A stretch of 64,000 nt of DNA from Nocardia gamkensis NBRC 108242. Lineage in GTDB: Bacteria > Actinomycetota > Actinomycetes > Mycobacteriales > Mycobacteriaceae. Within the stretch, counting starts at the first letter, position 1, and each line of letters starts with the position of its first letter. The notes below the pieces were generated by a model. That model saw nothing but the letters and a program-made list of their open reading frames with translations, did not search any database and was not told the DNA's origin. Position numbers and translations under genes: made by a program. Positions 49,919 to 57,217 of this stretch are shown piece after piece. Location of the stretch: NCBI RefSeq assembly GCF_001612985.1, contig NZ_BDBM01000028.1, positions 62,001-126,000 on the forward strand, written 5' to 3'.

Positions 49919-50863
49919 GTGACCGCCCCGCTCGTCCCCGCCCACGCCGGACGAGGGCGCGCGACGGCGAGCGCGCTCCTCCGGCGTCGCCTGCCGGGAT
50001 GCGCCGTGCGCGCGGGAGCGGTGATCACTGTCCGGCGCGGTCGAGTCTGCTCCATCCCGGTCGCCGCGGGCACCGAGACCGAGCGGGCATGGTCCGCGCC
50101 TCAGCCCGCATCTTTCCCGCGTCCGCGCCCCGATTGCCGCGAATGGCCCCCAGTTCTCGGCGCGCACGGACACAAGGGAGACGCGGATCGGCTCACACTC
50201 GAGAAGCCCGAACCCCCACCCCGTAGTAATAGCCTTCGCCCCCCGCCGCCCCACGAAGCGCCGGAATGCGGCGAACCTGCGGGGCCGGTGAAAGCGACTT
50301 CACCTAAACAGGTGGATCTCACTCCGGTTCCCGCGGGAAGCAAGTCGGCCCAGCTTGCGGCCGAGGAGCTGTTGTACTGCCTACTCAGTACTGTGAGCCC
50401 GCGCCGGCCGCCGGCCCACGGAGCGCCGCAATGCGGCGGGTGCGCGGGTCGGGCGACAACGTCGCCGCGTAACCAGGTGGATCTCACTCCGGTTCCCGCG
50501 GGAAGCAAGTCGGCCCAGCTTGCGGCCGAGGAGCCGTCGGACTGCCTACTCACTACCGTTGGCCTGCGCCGGCCCTCCGCCCACGAGGCGCCGGAATGCG
50601 GCGAACATGCGGGTCCGGTGATAACGGCATCGAGTAACCGGCTCAACCACACTCCGGCTTTCGAGCGAAGCGAGACCGAGCATGCGCCGTTCGCGGCCCG
50701 GCTCGCGTTTGCGCGACCGCCGCGTCCGCGACGAAGTCGCCAGCGGCGGCCGCGCGAACGCGAGCCACAAAGGGGCCGCGAACACGCAGCGCCGCAGGCG
50801 CTGCAAATCGAACACAGTACTGTGGTGAGGCACCTATTTCGAGATGGAGCACAACAGACGTGA
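49919..50863 (+). CDS. Doubtful repeat-bearing frame between ribE and ribBA
   Basis: A 314-codon frame begins at GTG 49919, two bases after the ribE stop, and its TGA overlaps the ribBA GTG by three bases. Such snug spacing is typical of operon genes, and the 165-bp repeat inside keeps the frame (three 55-residue units, two complete, each opening with HxAPxCG and containing VDLTPVPAGSKSAQLAAEE). Against coding: third-position GC is weak from about 50200 on, the protein has no recognisable fold, and hairpins and a palindrome lie at its end. Low confidence. Confidence 0.25.
   Translation: MTAPLVPAHAGRGRATASALLRRRLPGCAVRAGAVITVRRGRVCSIPVAAGTETERAWSAPQPASFPRPRPDCREWPPVLGAHGHKGDADRLTLEKPEPPPRSNSLRPPPPHEAPECGEPAGPVKATSPKQVDLTPVPAGSKSAQLAAEELLYCLLSTVSPRRPPAHGAPQCGGCAGRATTSPRNQVDLTPVPAGSKSAQLAAEEPSDCLLTTVGLRRPSAHEAPECGEHAGPVITASSNRLNHTPAFERSETEHAPFAARLAFARPPRPRRSRQRRPREREPQRGREHAAPQALQIEHSTVVRHLFRDGAQQT
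50252..50700 (+). repeat. 165-bp tandem repeat, about 2.7 copies
   Basis: Units start at 50252, 50417 and 50582, each exactly 165 bases apart. Units 1 and 2 share an identical block of roughly 60 bases beginning AGGTGGATCTCACTCCGG. Unit 3 resembles unit 1 over its first 40 bases and then diverges. No mobile-element features were seen. The first unit also has a CAGTACTG palindrome that recurs near 50815. Confidence 0.9.
50786..50824 (+). promoter_or_regulatory. ribBA: Hairpin and 12-bp palindrome before ribBA
   Basis: A hairpin with 8-bp stem (50786-50793 with 50797-50804) is followed by the perfect palindrome CACAGTACTGTG (50813-50824), ending 36 bases before the ribBA GTG. It may be an operator or RNA control element for ribBA; inferred only. 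Confidence 0.5.
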
Positions 50864-52104
50864 CCAGGTTCGACAGCATCGAGCGCGCAGTCGCCGATAT
50901 CGCCGCCGGTAAGGCGGTCGTCGTCGTCGACGACGAGGACCGCGAGAACGAGGGCGACCTCATCTTCGCGGCGGAGAAGGCCACCCCGGAGCTGGTCGCC
51001 TTCATGATCCGCTACACCTCCGGTTACATCTGTGTGCCGCTCACGGGTGACGATTGCGATCGGCTGGGCCTGCCGCCGATGTACGCGATGAACCAGGACA
51101 AGCACGGCACCGCCTATACCGTCTCGGTGGACGCGCGCGAGGGCGTCACGACCGGTATCTCCGGCGCCGACCGCGCCACCACCATGCGGCTGCTGGCCGA
51201 CGCCGACGCCAAGGCCGACGATTTCACCCGCCCCGGCCACGTGGTGCCGTTGCGCGCCAAGGACGGTGGCGTGCTGCGCAGGCCCGGCCACACCGAGGCG
51301 GCCGTGGATCTGGCGCGCATGGCCGGTTTGCGTCCGGCGGGTGTGATCTGCGAGATCGTCAGTCAGAAGGACGAGGGCCACATGGCCCGCACCGAGGAGT
51401 TGCGCGTCTTCGCCGACGAGCACGAGCTGGCGCTGATCTCGATCGCCGACATGATCGCGTGGCGGCGCAGGCACGAGAAGCATGTGGTGCGCGTCGCCGA
51501 GGCGCGCATCCCCACCGCGCACGGCGAGTTCATGGCTGTCGGCTATCAGAGCATCTACGACGAGGTAGAGCACGTCGCGCTGGTGCGCGGCGACATCAGC
51601 GACGGTGAGGACGTCCTGGTTCGGGTGCACTCGGAGTGCCTGACCGGCGACGTGTTCGGGTCGTTGCGCTGCGACTGCGGTCCGCAGCTGGATGCCGCGT
51701 TGGAGATGGTCGCGGCCGAGGGGCGCGGCGTGGTGCTGTACATGCGCGGTCACGAAGGGCGCGGCATCGGCCTGATGCACAAGTTGCAGGCCTACCAGTT
51801 GCAGGATTCCGGCCACGATACGGTCGACGCGAATCTGGAGCTGGGGCTGCCCGCGGACGCGCGCGATTACGGCACCGGCGCGCAGATCCTGGTGGATCTG
51901 GGCCTTCGCTCGATGCGATTGCTCACCAACAACCCGGCCAAGCGGGTCGGCTTGGACGGCTATGGCCTGCGGATCACCGATCGCGTGCCGATGCCCTTGC
52001 GTGCGAACGCGGAAAACCTGCGCTACCTGCGCACCAAGCGGGACCGGATGGGGCATGACCTGATCGGCCTCGACGAACTCGATCTCGGCGAGACGGCGCA
52101 CTGA
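50860..52104 (+). CDS. ribBA: Bifunctional 3,4-dihydroxy-2-butanone-4-phosphate synthase / GTP cyclohydrolase II
   Basis: A 414-residue protein feeding both branches of riboflavin synthesis. The DHBP synthase half (about residues 1-200) has DDEDRENEGDLI and the later HxxH-type acids; the GTP cyclohydrolase II half has the zinc Cys triad in SECLTGDVFGSLRCDCG and the active-site GHEGRGIGLMHK. GTG 50860 has GGAG 10 bases upstream. ribH follows after 30 bases. Confidence 0.96.
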   Translation: MTRFDSIERAVADIAAGKAVVVVDDEDRENEGDLIFAAEKATPELVAFMIRYTSGYICVPLTGDDCDRLGLPPMYAMNQDKHGTAYTVSVDAREGVTTGISGADRATTMRLLADADAKADDFTRPGHVVPLRAKDGGVLRRPGHTEAAVDLARMAGLRPAGVICEIVSQKDEGHMARTEELRVFADEHELALISIADMIAWRRRHEKHVVRVAEARIPTAHGEFMAVGYQSIYDEVEHVALVRGDISDGEDVLVRVHSECLTGDVFGSLRCDCGPQLDAALEMVAAEGRGVVLYMRGHEGRGIGLMHKLQAYQLQDSGHDTVDANLELGLPADARDYGTGAQILVDLGLRSMRLLTNNPAKRVGLDGYGLRITDRVPMPLRANAENLRYLRTKRDRMGHDLIGLDELDLGETAH

Positions 52105-52134
52105 ACTGCGAGCAGACCGGAAAGGCGGACATCG

Positions 52135-52614
52135 ATGAGCGGTACCGGGGTACCGACCTTCGCGCTGGCGGACGCCAAGGACCTCTCCTTGGGTATCGTC
52201 GCCTCGCGCTGGCACACCCAGATCTGCGACACCCTGGTGGCGAACGCCGAGCGGGTGGCCAAGGAGGCGGGTGTCCAGCAGATCACGGTGGTGCGCTGCG
52301 CCGGCGCGATGGAGCTGCCGGTGGTGGCTCAGGAGCTGGCCAGGTCGCACGACGCGGTGGTGGCGCTCGGCGTGGTGATCCGCGGTGACACCCCGCATTT
52401 CGAGTACGTCTGCGACGCGGTGACCGCTGGGCTCACCCGGGTTTCGCTGGACGAGGGCACGCCGGTCGCGAACGGGGTCCTCACCACCAACAACGAGCGG
52501 CAGGCCCTGGACCGGGCCGGGCTGCCGGAATCCCAAGAGAACAAGGGCGAGCAGGCGGCTGCCGCGGCGCTGGACGCCGCGCTGACCCTGCGCGCCCTGC
52601 GACAGTCCGCGTGA
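52135..52614 (+). CDS. ribH: 6,7-dimethyl-8-ribityllumazine synthase
   Basis: A 159-residue lumazine synthase that condenses the ribBA products and supplies ribE. It has VASRWHTQICDTL, RCAGAMELPV (substrate loop) and the catalytic His in ALGVVIRGDTPHFEYV. The C-terminal helix follows. It overlaps the PH-domain gene by GTGA, suggesting one transcript ribBA-ribH-PH. Confidence 0.96.
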   Translation: MSGTGVPTFALADAKDLSLGIVASRWHTQICDTLVANAERVAKEAGVQQITVVRCAGAMELPVVAQELARSHDAVVALGVVIRGDTPHFEYVCDAVTAGLTRVSLDEGTPVANGVLTTNNERQALDRAGLPESQENKGEQAAAAALDAALTLRALRQSA

Positions 52615-53117
52615 CGATGCCGGTCGTCCGTATCTTCCGCAGGAACGCGGGCTCGGCCCCGGCGGCCGGTGACGGCGCCGAGTGGGAGTTCGAGGTGCGT
52701 CCCCGCCGTGCGGTGCGGACGGCCTGGATCGCGGCGGTGCTGATCGCGGCCACTTTCACCGTGGGCGGCGTCTGGCTGCGCAGCGGGTCGACCGGCGTCG
52801 ACTTCCGGGTGGCCGATCAGATCGCGATGATCGGGATCGGCGTACTCGGCGCCGCCGCGGTACTGCTGTTGACAAGGCCGCGGGTTCGCGTCGGCGCTCG
52901 CGGTGTGTCGGTGCGAAACATCTTGGGCGACAACGATTTCCCCTGGGACTACATCCGCGGCGTGTCGTTCCCGGACCGGAAGGCCTGGGCGCGCCTGGAA
53001 TTGGTCGACGACGACTACGTCCCGATGCTGGCGATCCGCTCGAACGACAAGGACCACGCGGCCCGAGCCATGGCTCGGCTGCGTGAACTCGGCGCGAAGT
53101 ATTCCGGGAGCAAGTGA
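52611..53117 (+). CDS. PH-domain membrane protein (Rv1417-like)
   Basis: A 168-residue protein with two hydrophobic helices (about residues 38-60 and 72-90) and a C-terminal bacterial PH domain (SVRNILGDNDFPWDYIRGVSFPDRKAWARLEL). The same kind of protein follows ribH in Mycobacterium. Its role is unknown; location at the cell membrane is expected. GTG 52611 overlaps the ribH stop. Confidence 0.85.
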   Translation: MTMPVVRIFRRNAGSAPAAGDGAEWEFEVRPRRAVRTAWIAAVLIAATFTVGGVWLRSGSTGVDFRVADQIAMIGIGVLGAAAVLLLTRPRVRVGARGVSVRNILGDNDFPWDYIRGVSFPDRKAWARLELVDDDYVPMLAIRSNDKDHAARAMARLRELGAKYSGSK

Positions 53118-53173
53118 GCTGGTGCGGCATTCAGCGCTCGCACCGGTACGGAAGCTGGTCTAGCCTCGCCGGT

Positions 53174-53713
53174 ATGGAGCCGGGTGCGTTCGTCCTCGCG
53201 GCGGCTTTCGCCGACGATCCGCTGATGACCTATTTCTGGCCGGGGTCGCCGCGGCGGCGCAAAGCCCTACCGCTGTTCTGGGATTCGCGCATCGCGTCGC
53301 GCCGGAAGAACGGCCTGGTCGATCTCGCGCACGACGCGGAGGGCAATGTCGCCTGTGTGGCGCTGTGGGAACCGGCGGACGTGGTGGCGCCGACGGCGAA
53401 GCCGGTGACCTTGCTGCGAGCCTTGGGGCCGAGCGCGGCGCGGGCGCTGGCCGCCGGGCGGCGGATGGAGCGCGCACGCCCGGCCACGCCGCATCTGTAC
53501 CTGGCCGCCATCGGGACGCTGCCCGGCGCGCAGGGCAGGGGATTGGCGAGCGCGTTGCTCCAGCGACGGCTGTCGGCGGACGGGCAGGACGGCTTCCTCA
53601 TCTCGAATACCCGCGGCACGGTGCCCTTCTATGAGCGATTCGGGTTCGAGCCGCAGGGGGAGCTGCCGATGGGACGGGGTCCGGTGGTGTATCCGATGAT
53701 CCGGAGGAAGTAA
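53174..53713 (+). CDS. GNAT family N-acetyltransferase
   Basis: A 179-residue GNAT enzyme. The acetyl-CoA motif A reads IGTLPGAQGRGLASALLQR (Q/RxxGxG/A), and SNTRGTVPFYERFGFEP is the C-terminal motif. The substrate is unknown. ATG 53174 has TAGCCT (53161-53166) seven bases upstream, a leaderless layout; an earlier in-frame start overlaps the PH-domain gene. Confidence 0.87.
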   Translation: MEPGAFVLAAAFADDPLMTYFWPGSPRRRKALPLFWDSRIASRRKNGLVDLAHDAEGNVACVALWEPADVVAPTAKPVTLLRALGPSAARALAAGRRMERARPATPHLYLAAIGTLPGAQGRGLASALLQRRLSADGQDGFLISNTRGTVPFYERFGFEPQGELPMGRGPVVYPMIRRK

Positions 53714-53802
53714 CGCCCTATTCCGGCGGCCATGTCGAACCTCGTCAGCCGTCAGCCCGGGCTGGCTGGGCCCCTCCTCAGTGAGCCCGGGACCGGGTCG
53801 AT

Positions 53803-55755
53803 TCAGTGGGTGTCGCCGAGGACCGCGCCTTCGCGGCGCGGGTCCGCACCGCCGATCCAGCCGTCCGCGCCGTTGCGTTTGAGGGCGCTCAGGCCGCTGG
53901 TCTGCGGTGCGACCGAGACCTGATGGCCCAGCTCGCGCAACCGCACCACGAGCGGGTCGTGGTCGCCGTTATCGGTGGCGTTGATCGCCGGATGCTCACC
54001 GCCGATACCGGTGGACGGTCCGTTCCCGGCGCCGAACGCGACCGCGGACACCGCCTGCTGCGGATCCAGGCCCCAGTCGAACATGTTGACCAGCGTCTTC
54101 ACCACGAATTGGATGATCACCGAGCCGCCTGGCGAGCCCGCGACATGGGTCAGCTCGCCGCGCGAGCCGTCGGGGGCCTTGGCGAAGATCAGCGTCGGGC
54201 TCATCGAACTGCGCGGGCGCTTGCCCGGCTGCACCCGGTTGGCCATCGGCACGCCGTCGGCGCCCAGCGGATCGGCGTTGAAGTCGGTGAGCTGATTGTT
54301 CAGCACGAAGCCGTCGACCAGATGGAACGAACCGAACGCCGACTCCACGGTGGTGGTCATCGCCGCGGCGTTGCCGTACTTGTCGACCACCGAGATGTGG
54401 CTGGTGCCGTGCTCGGGCGGTTGCGGGCCCACACCGAGCGGCACGGGGCCGAAGTCACCCGGCTGCGCGGTGCCCATGCTGCGGTTCGGATCGATGAGCC
54501 CGGCGCGCTGCCGCAGATAGTCGCGATTCAGCAGGGTTTGCGCCGAATTGCCGGGCAGCGGCACGAAATCCGTGTCGGCCACGTACTTGTTGCGATCGGC
54601 GTAGGCGAGGCGTTCGGCCTCGGAGATGAGGTGCACGGCCTGCGGGTTCGGCTTGCCGCCGTTGCGGTCGATGTTGTCCGGCCGCATGGTGGCCAGGTCG
54701 AAGTTCTCCAGGATGCCCAGGGTCGCGGCGACGGCGATGCCGCCCGACGAGGGACTGGGCATGCCGCAGATCTCGTGCTCGCGATAGCCCGTGCACAGCG
54801 CGGTGCGCTTCTTCGCCTGGTAACCGGCCAAGTCCTCGGTCGTGATCAGGCCGGGGGTGCGCCCGCCGGAGGATCGGCCCGCGGCCGCGGCGATGTCCCG
54901 GGCGATGGCGCCCGTATAGAAGGCCTGCGCGCCCTCGGTGGCGACGGCGCCGAGCGTCTTCGCCATGGCGGGGTTGGTGAGGACGGTGCCCGCGGTCTTC
55001 GGGCTGCCGCCCGGCTCGAGGAAATACGCCTTGGCGTCCTCGTCCGCGGCGAGGTCCTTGGCCGATTCCGCGATCTGCCCCGCGAGGCGGGGACTGATCG
55101 GGAACCCTTGATCGGCCAGTCCGATGGCCGGGTCGAACAGCTCGCGCCACGCGGTCTTGCCGTGGTCGCGGTGCGCGAGCTCGAGCATCCGCAGCACACC
55201 GGGGACGCCGATGGATCGGCCACTGGCGCGCGCGTTCGGTTTGGGCTCGGTGCGGTCGGTGTCGCTGATCCAGCGCAGATAGTTCTCGGTGGCCGCCGCG
55301 GGGGCCACCTCGCGACCGTCGTAGGCGTCCACGGTCTTGGTGTTCGCGTCGTAGTAGAGCAGGAACGCGCCGCCGCCGATACCGGAGGCCTGCGGTTCGA
55401 CCAAACCGAGCACCGTCTGTGCCGCGATCAGCGCGTCCGCCGCGGTGCCGCCGTCGCGGAGGACCTCGCAGGCGGCCTTGGTCGACACCGGATTCGCCGT
55501 CGACACCGCGAAGGTATGCGTGCGCACCGGCGTCATGTTCGTGCGATAGCCGCTCGCTATTTCCGGGTTGGTGCTGAGATCCTTGGTGCCACCGCCCGCC
55601 GGTCCCGCCGCGGTGGCCGTCACCGGCGTGCCGTTCGGAACCGTCTCGCACACCCCGCCCGCCTGGCTTTCGCCGGACGAACACGCGGTGGCCATTCCGA
55701 CGGTGAGTGCGAACGCCGCCGCGGCGGCGACCCAACTTCCTCGCTTGTGCCCCAT
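53803..55755 (-). CDS. ggt: Gamma-glutamyltransferase (probable lipoprotein)
   Basis: A 650-residue enzyme that cleaves gamma-glutamyl bonds of glutathione-like compounds outside the membrane. It has a signal sequence with a candidate lipobox ending at Cys25 (MATAC), so it may be lipid-anchored. The large-subunit part includes SGIGGGAFLLYYD; autocatalytic cleavage is expected before the Thr in GTSHISVVDKYGNA at about residue 450, followed by the SSMSPT and AGSPGGS motifs. Length is normal. Confidence 0.93.
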   Translation of the reverse strand: MGHKRGSWVAAAAAFALTVGMATACSSGESQAGGVCETVPNGTPVTATAAGPAGGGTKDLSTNPEIASGYRTNMTPVRTHTFAVSTANPVSTKAACEVLRDGGTAADALIAAQTVLGLVEPQASGIGGGAFLLYYDANTKTVDAYDGREVAPAAATENYLRWISDTDRTEPKPNARASGRSIGVPGVLRMLELAHRDHGKTAWRELFDPAIGLADQGFPISPRLAGQIAESAKDLAADEDAKAYFLEPGGSPKTAGTVLTNPAMAKTLGAVATEGAQAFYTGAIARDIAAAAGRSSGGRTPGLITTEDLAGYQAKKRTALCTGYREHEICGMPSPSSGGIAVAATLGILENFDLATMRPDNIDRNGGKPNPQAVHLISEAERLAYADRNKYVADTDFVPLPGNSAQTLLNRDYLRQRAGLIDPNRSMGTAQPGDFGPVPLGVGPQPPEHGTSHISVVDKYGNAAAMTTTVESAFGSFHLVDGFVLNNQLTDFNADPLGADGVPMANRVQPGKRPRSSMSPTLIFAKAPDGSRGELTHVAGSPGGSVIIQFVVKTLVNMFDWGLDPQQAVSAVAFGAGNGPSTGIGGEHPAINATDNGDHDPLVVRLRELGHQVSVAPQTSGLSALKRNGADGWIGGADPRREGAVLGDTH

Positions 55756-55906
55756 GCCCGGACTCTAACCCCAGGCACCGGCAGCCGCGCCGGTTTCCTT
55801 CCCACGGACGAAATCGCCGTGGCCGCAGCGTGTGTCGAGGTCGGGCCGGTGCGGACCGGCCCGTGCGAACCGGCGGCGCGACGCGAGCGGTCGGTAGGCT
55901 GGCAGG

Positions 55907-56596
55907 GTGGCGATCGAGGCGGTGCTGTTCGACTTCTCCGGAACCTTGTTCCGCCTGGAGGCCGACGAATCCTGGTACGCGGATCTGACCCGGCCGGACG
56001 GACGGGCGTTCGACGTGGACGAGAAGGCCGAGATCATGCGGCGGATGACGGCGCCGGTCGACCACATCGCCGAATTCGACGAAGAGACGCAATACGCGTG
56101 GGACCACCGTGACCTGGACCCGGCACTGCATCGCAAGGTGATGATGAAGGTGCTGCGCACGTCGGGTGTGCCCACCGACGAGGACGCCGAACGGCTGTAC
56201 GCTCGGTTGCTCGACCCGTTGGAGTGGACGCCGTACCCGGACAGCCAGGCCGTCCTCGATCTGTTGGCCGCACAAGGCGTTCCGGTCGCGGTGGTGAGCA
56301 ACATCCCGTTCGACATCCGCCCGTCGTTCGCGGCGCGCGGCTGGGATCGGCTGGTCGCCGCGTTCACCCTCTCCTTCGAGGTCGGCGCCATGAAGCCCGA
56401 CCCGGAGATCTTCCGTTCCGCGCTGCGCGATCTGGGCGTTCCCGCCGAGGCGGCGCTGATGATCGGTGACAGCGCCGAGGCAGACGGCGGCGCCGAGGCG
56501 CTGGGCAGTCGATTCGCTCTGGTGGAGGCCCTGCCCACCGGGGAGCGCCCGGACGCGCTGCTGGCCGCGCTGCGGCGGCACGGTCTCGTGGACTGA
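55907..56596 (+). CDS. HAD-superfamily hydrolase with DxS in motif I
   Basis: A 229-residue HAD-fold protein. Motif I reads DFSGT (residues 9-13), motif II VVSNIPFD, the lysine is in MKPDPEIF and motif IV is IGDSAEAD. The second Asp of the usual DxDxT, the general acid of phosphatases, is Ser, so hydrolysis may be slow or the chemistry different. A cap domain of about 90 residues follows motif I. GTG 55907 has TAGGCT six bases upstream, leaderless-type. Confidence 0.85.
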   Translation: MAIEAVLFDFSGTLFRLEADESWYADLTRPDGRAFDVDEKAEIMRRMTAPVDHIAEFDEETQYAWDHRDLDPALHRKVMMKVLRTSGVPTDEDAERLYARLLDPLEWTPYPDSQAVLDLLAAQGVPVAVVSNIPFDIRPSFAARGWDRLVAAFTLSFEVGAMKPDPEIFRSALRDLGVPAEAALMIGDSAEADGGAEALGSRFALVEALPTGERPDALLAALRRHGLVD

Positions 56597-56734
56597 CCTC
56601 GCGGTCGGTCCCCACCGCGACCGTCTGGTTCATTTGCCGAACTTCGAGTTGCGCGGGATGTCACCGTGTTACGGTGCGATTCCGGCGTATTCGCAGGATG
56701 TGCCGGAAGGTTCGGTACCAACGGAGGTACGGCT

Positions 56735-57163
56735 GTGAGTTCGGCGTTCTCCGGTGAGGAGCCGTCCGTCGGCGTGGAAACGGCCATGCCGGAGGCGGTT
56801 CGGGATGTGCGGGAAGCCGTCGCCGGGATGGCGGGATTCGGACTCGCCTATCCCGTGCTGATGAATCTGACGCGCGGTGGCGACGCGGCCGCCACGGCGT
56901 CCACCCAGTTCTGCGTGGCGTGGGCACTGGGTCTGCTCGTGCTCGGATTCGCGGAGAGCGCGCCCGCCGTGCGCAAGCTGACGATCGGGCTGGCATTCCT
57001 GCAGGCGGTCGTCGGATGCTGGGCGATCAGGGACTCGGCGACCGTCCCGCCCGTCGTAGCCATCGTCTCGGCGGCGTATTCGCTCGCCACCTCGGCTGCC
57101 GTCGTGTACTTGCTGTGCCGCCCGGAAGCCAAGGCGTGGTTCGGGGTCCCGGGGTCCGGATAG
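56735..57163 (+). CDS. Small membrane protein
   Basis: A 142-residue protein with about three transmembrane helices in the C-terminal two thirds (for example AWALGLLVLGF, LTIGLAFLQAVVGCW, VVAIVSAAYSLATSAAVVYLL). The N-terminal 30 residues are acidic. Function unknown. GTG 56735 was chosen because GGAGG lies seven bases upstream. It ends 54 bases before uvrC. Confidence 0.7.
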   Translation: MSSAFSGEEPSVGVETAMPEAVRDVREAVAGMAGFGLAYPVLMNLTRGGDAAATASTQFCVAWALGLLVLGFAESAPAVRKLTIGLAFLQAVVGCWAIRDSATVPPVVAIVSAAYSLATSAAVVYLLCRPEAKAWFGVPGSG

Positions 57164-57217
57164 TCACGCGCGGCCGCCGTCGGCCGGGCTGTCGGTCGCG
57201 GTCGATACGCTGGATGG

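Noticed and set aside
50252..50700. CRISPR array at the rib repeats
   Set aside because: Units are 165 bases and contiguous, without short identical repeats separated by unique spacers, and no cas gene is present.
50101..52536. Very long minus-strand frame across ribBA and the repeats
   Set aside because: It is antisense to ribBA and ribH, which are certain; high GC content readily keeps such frames open.
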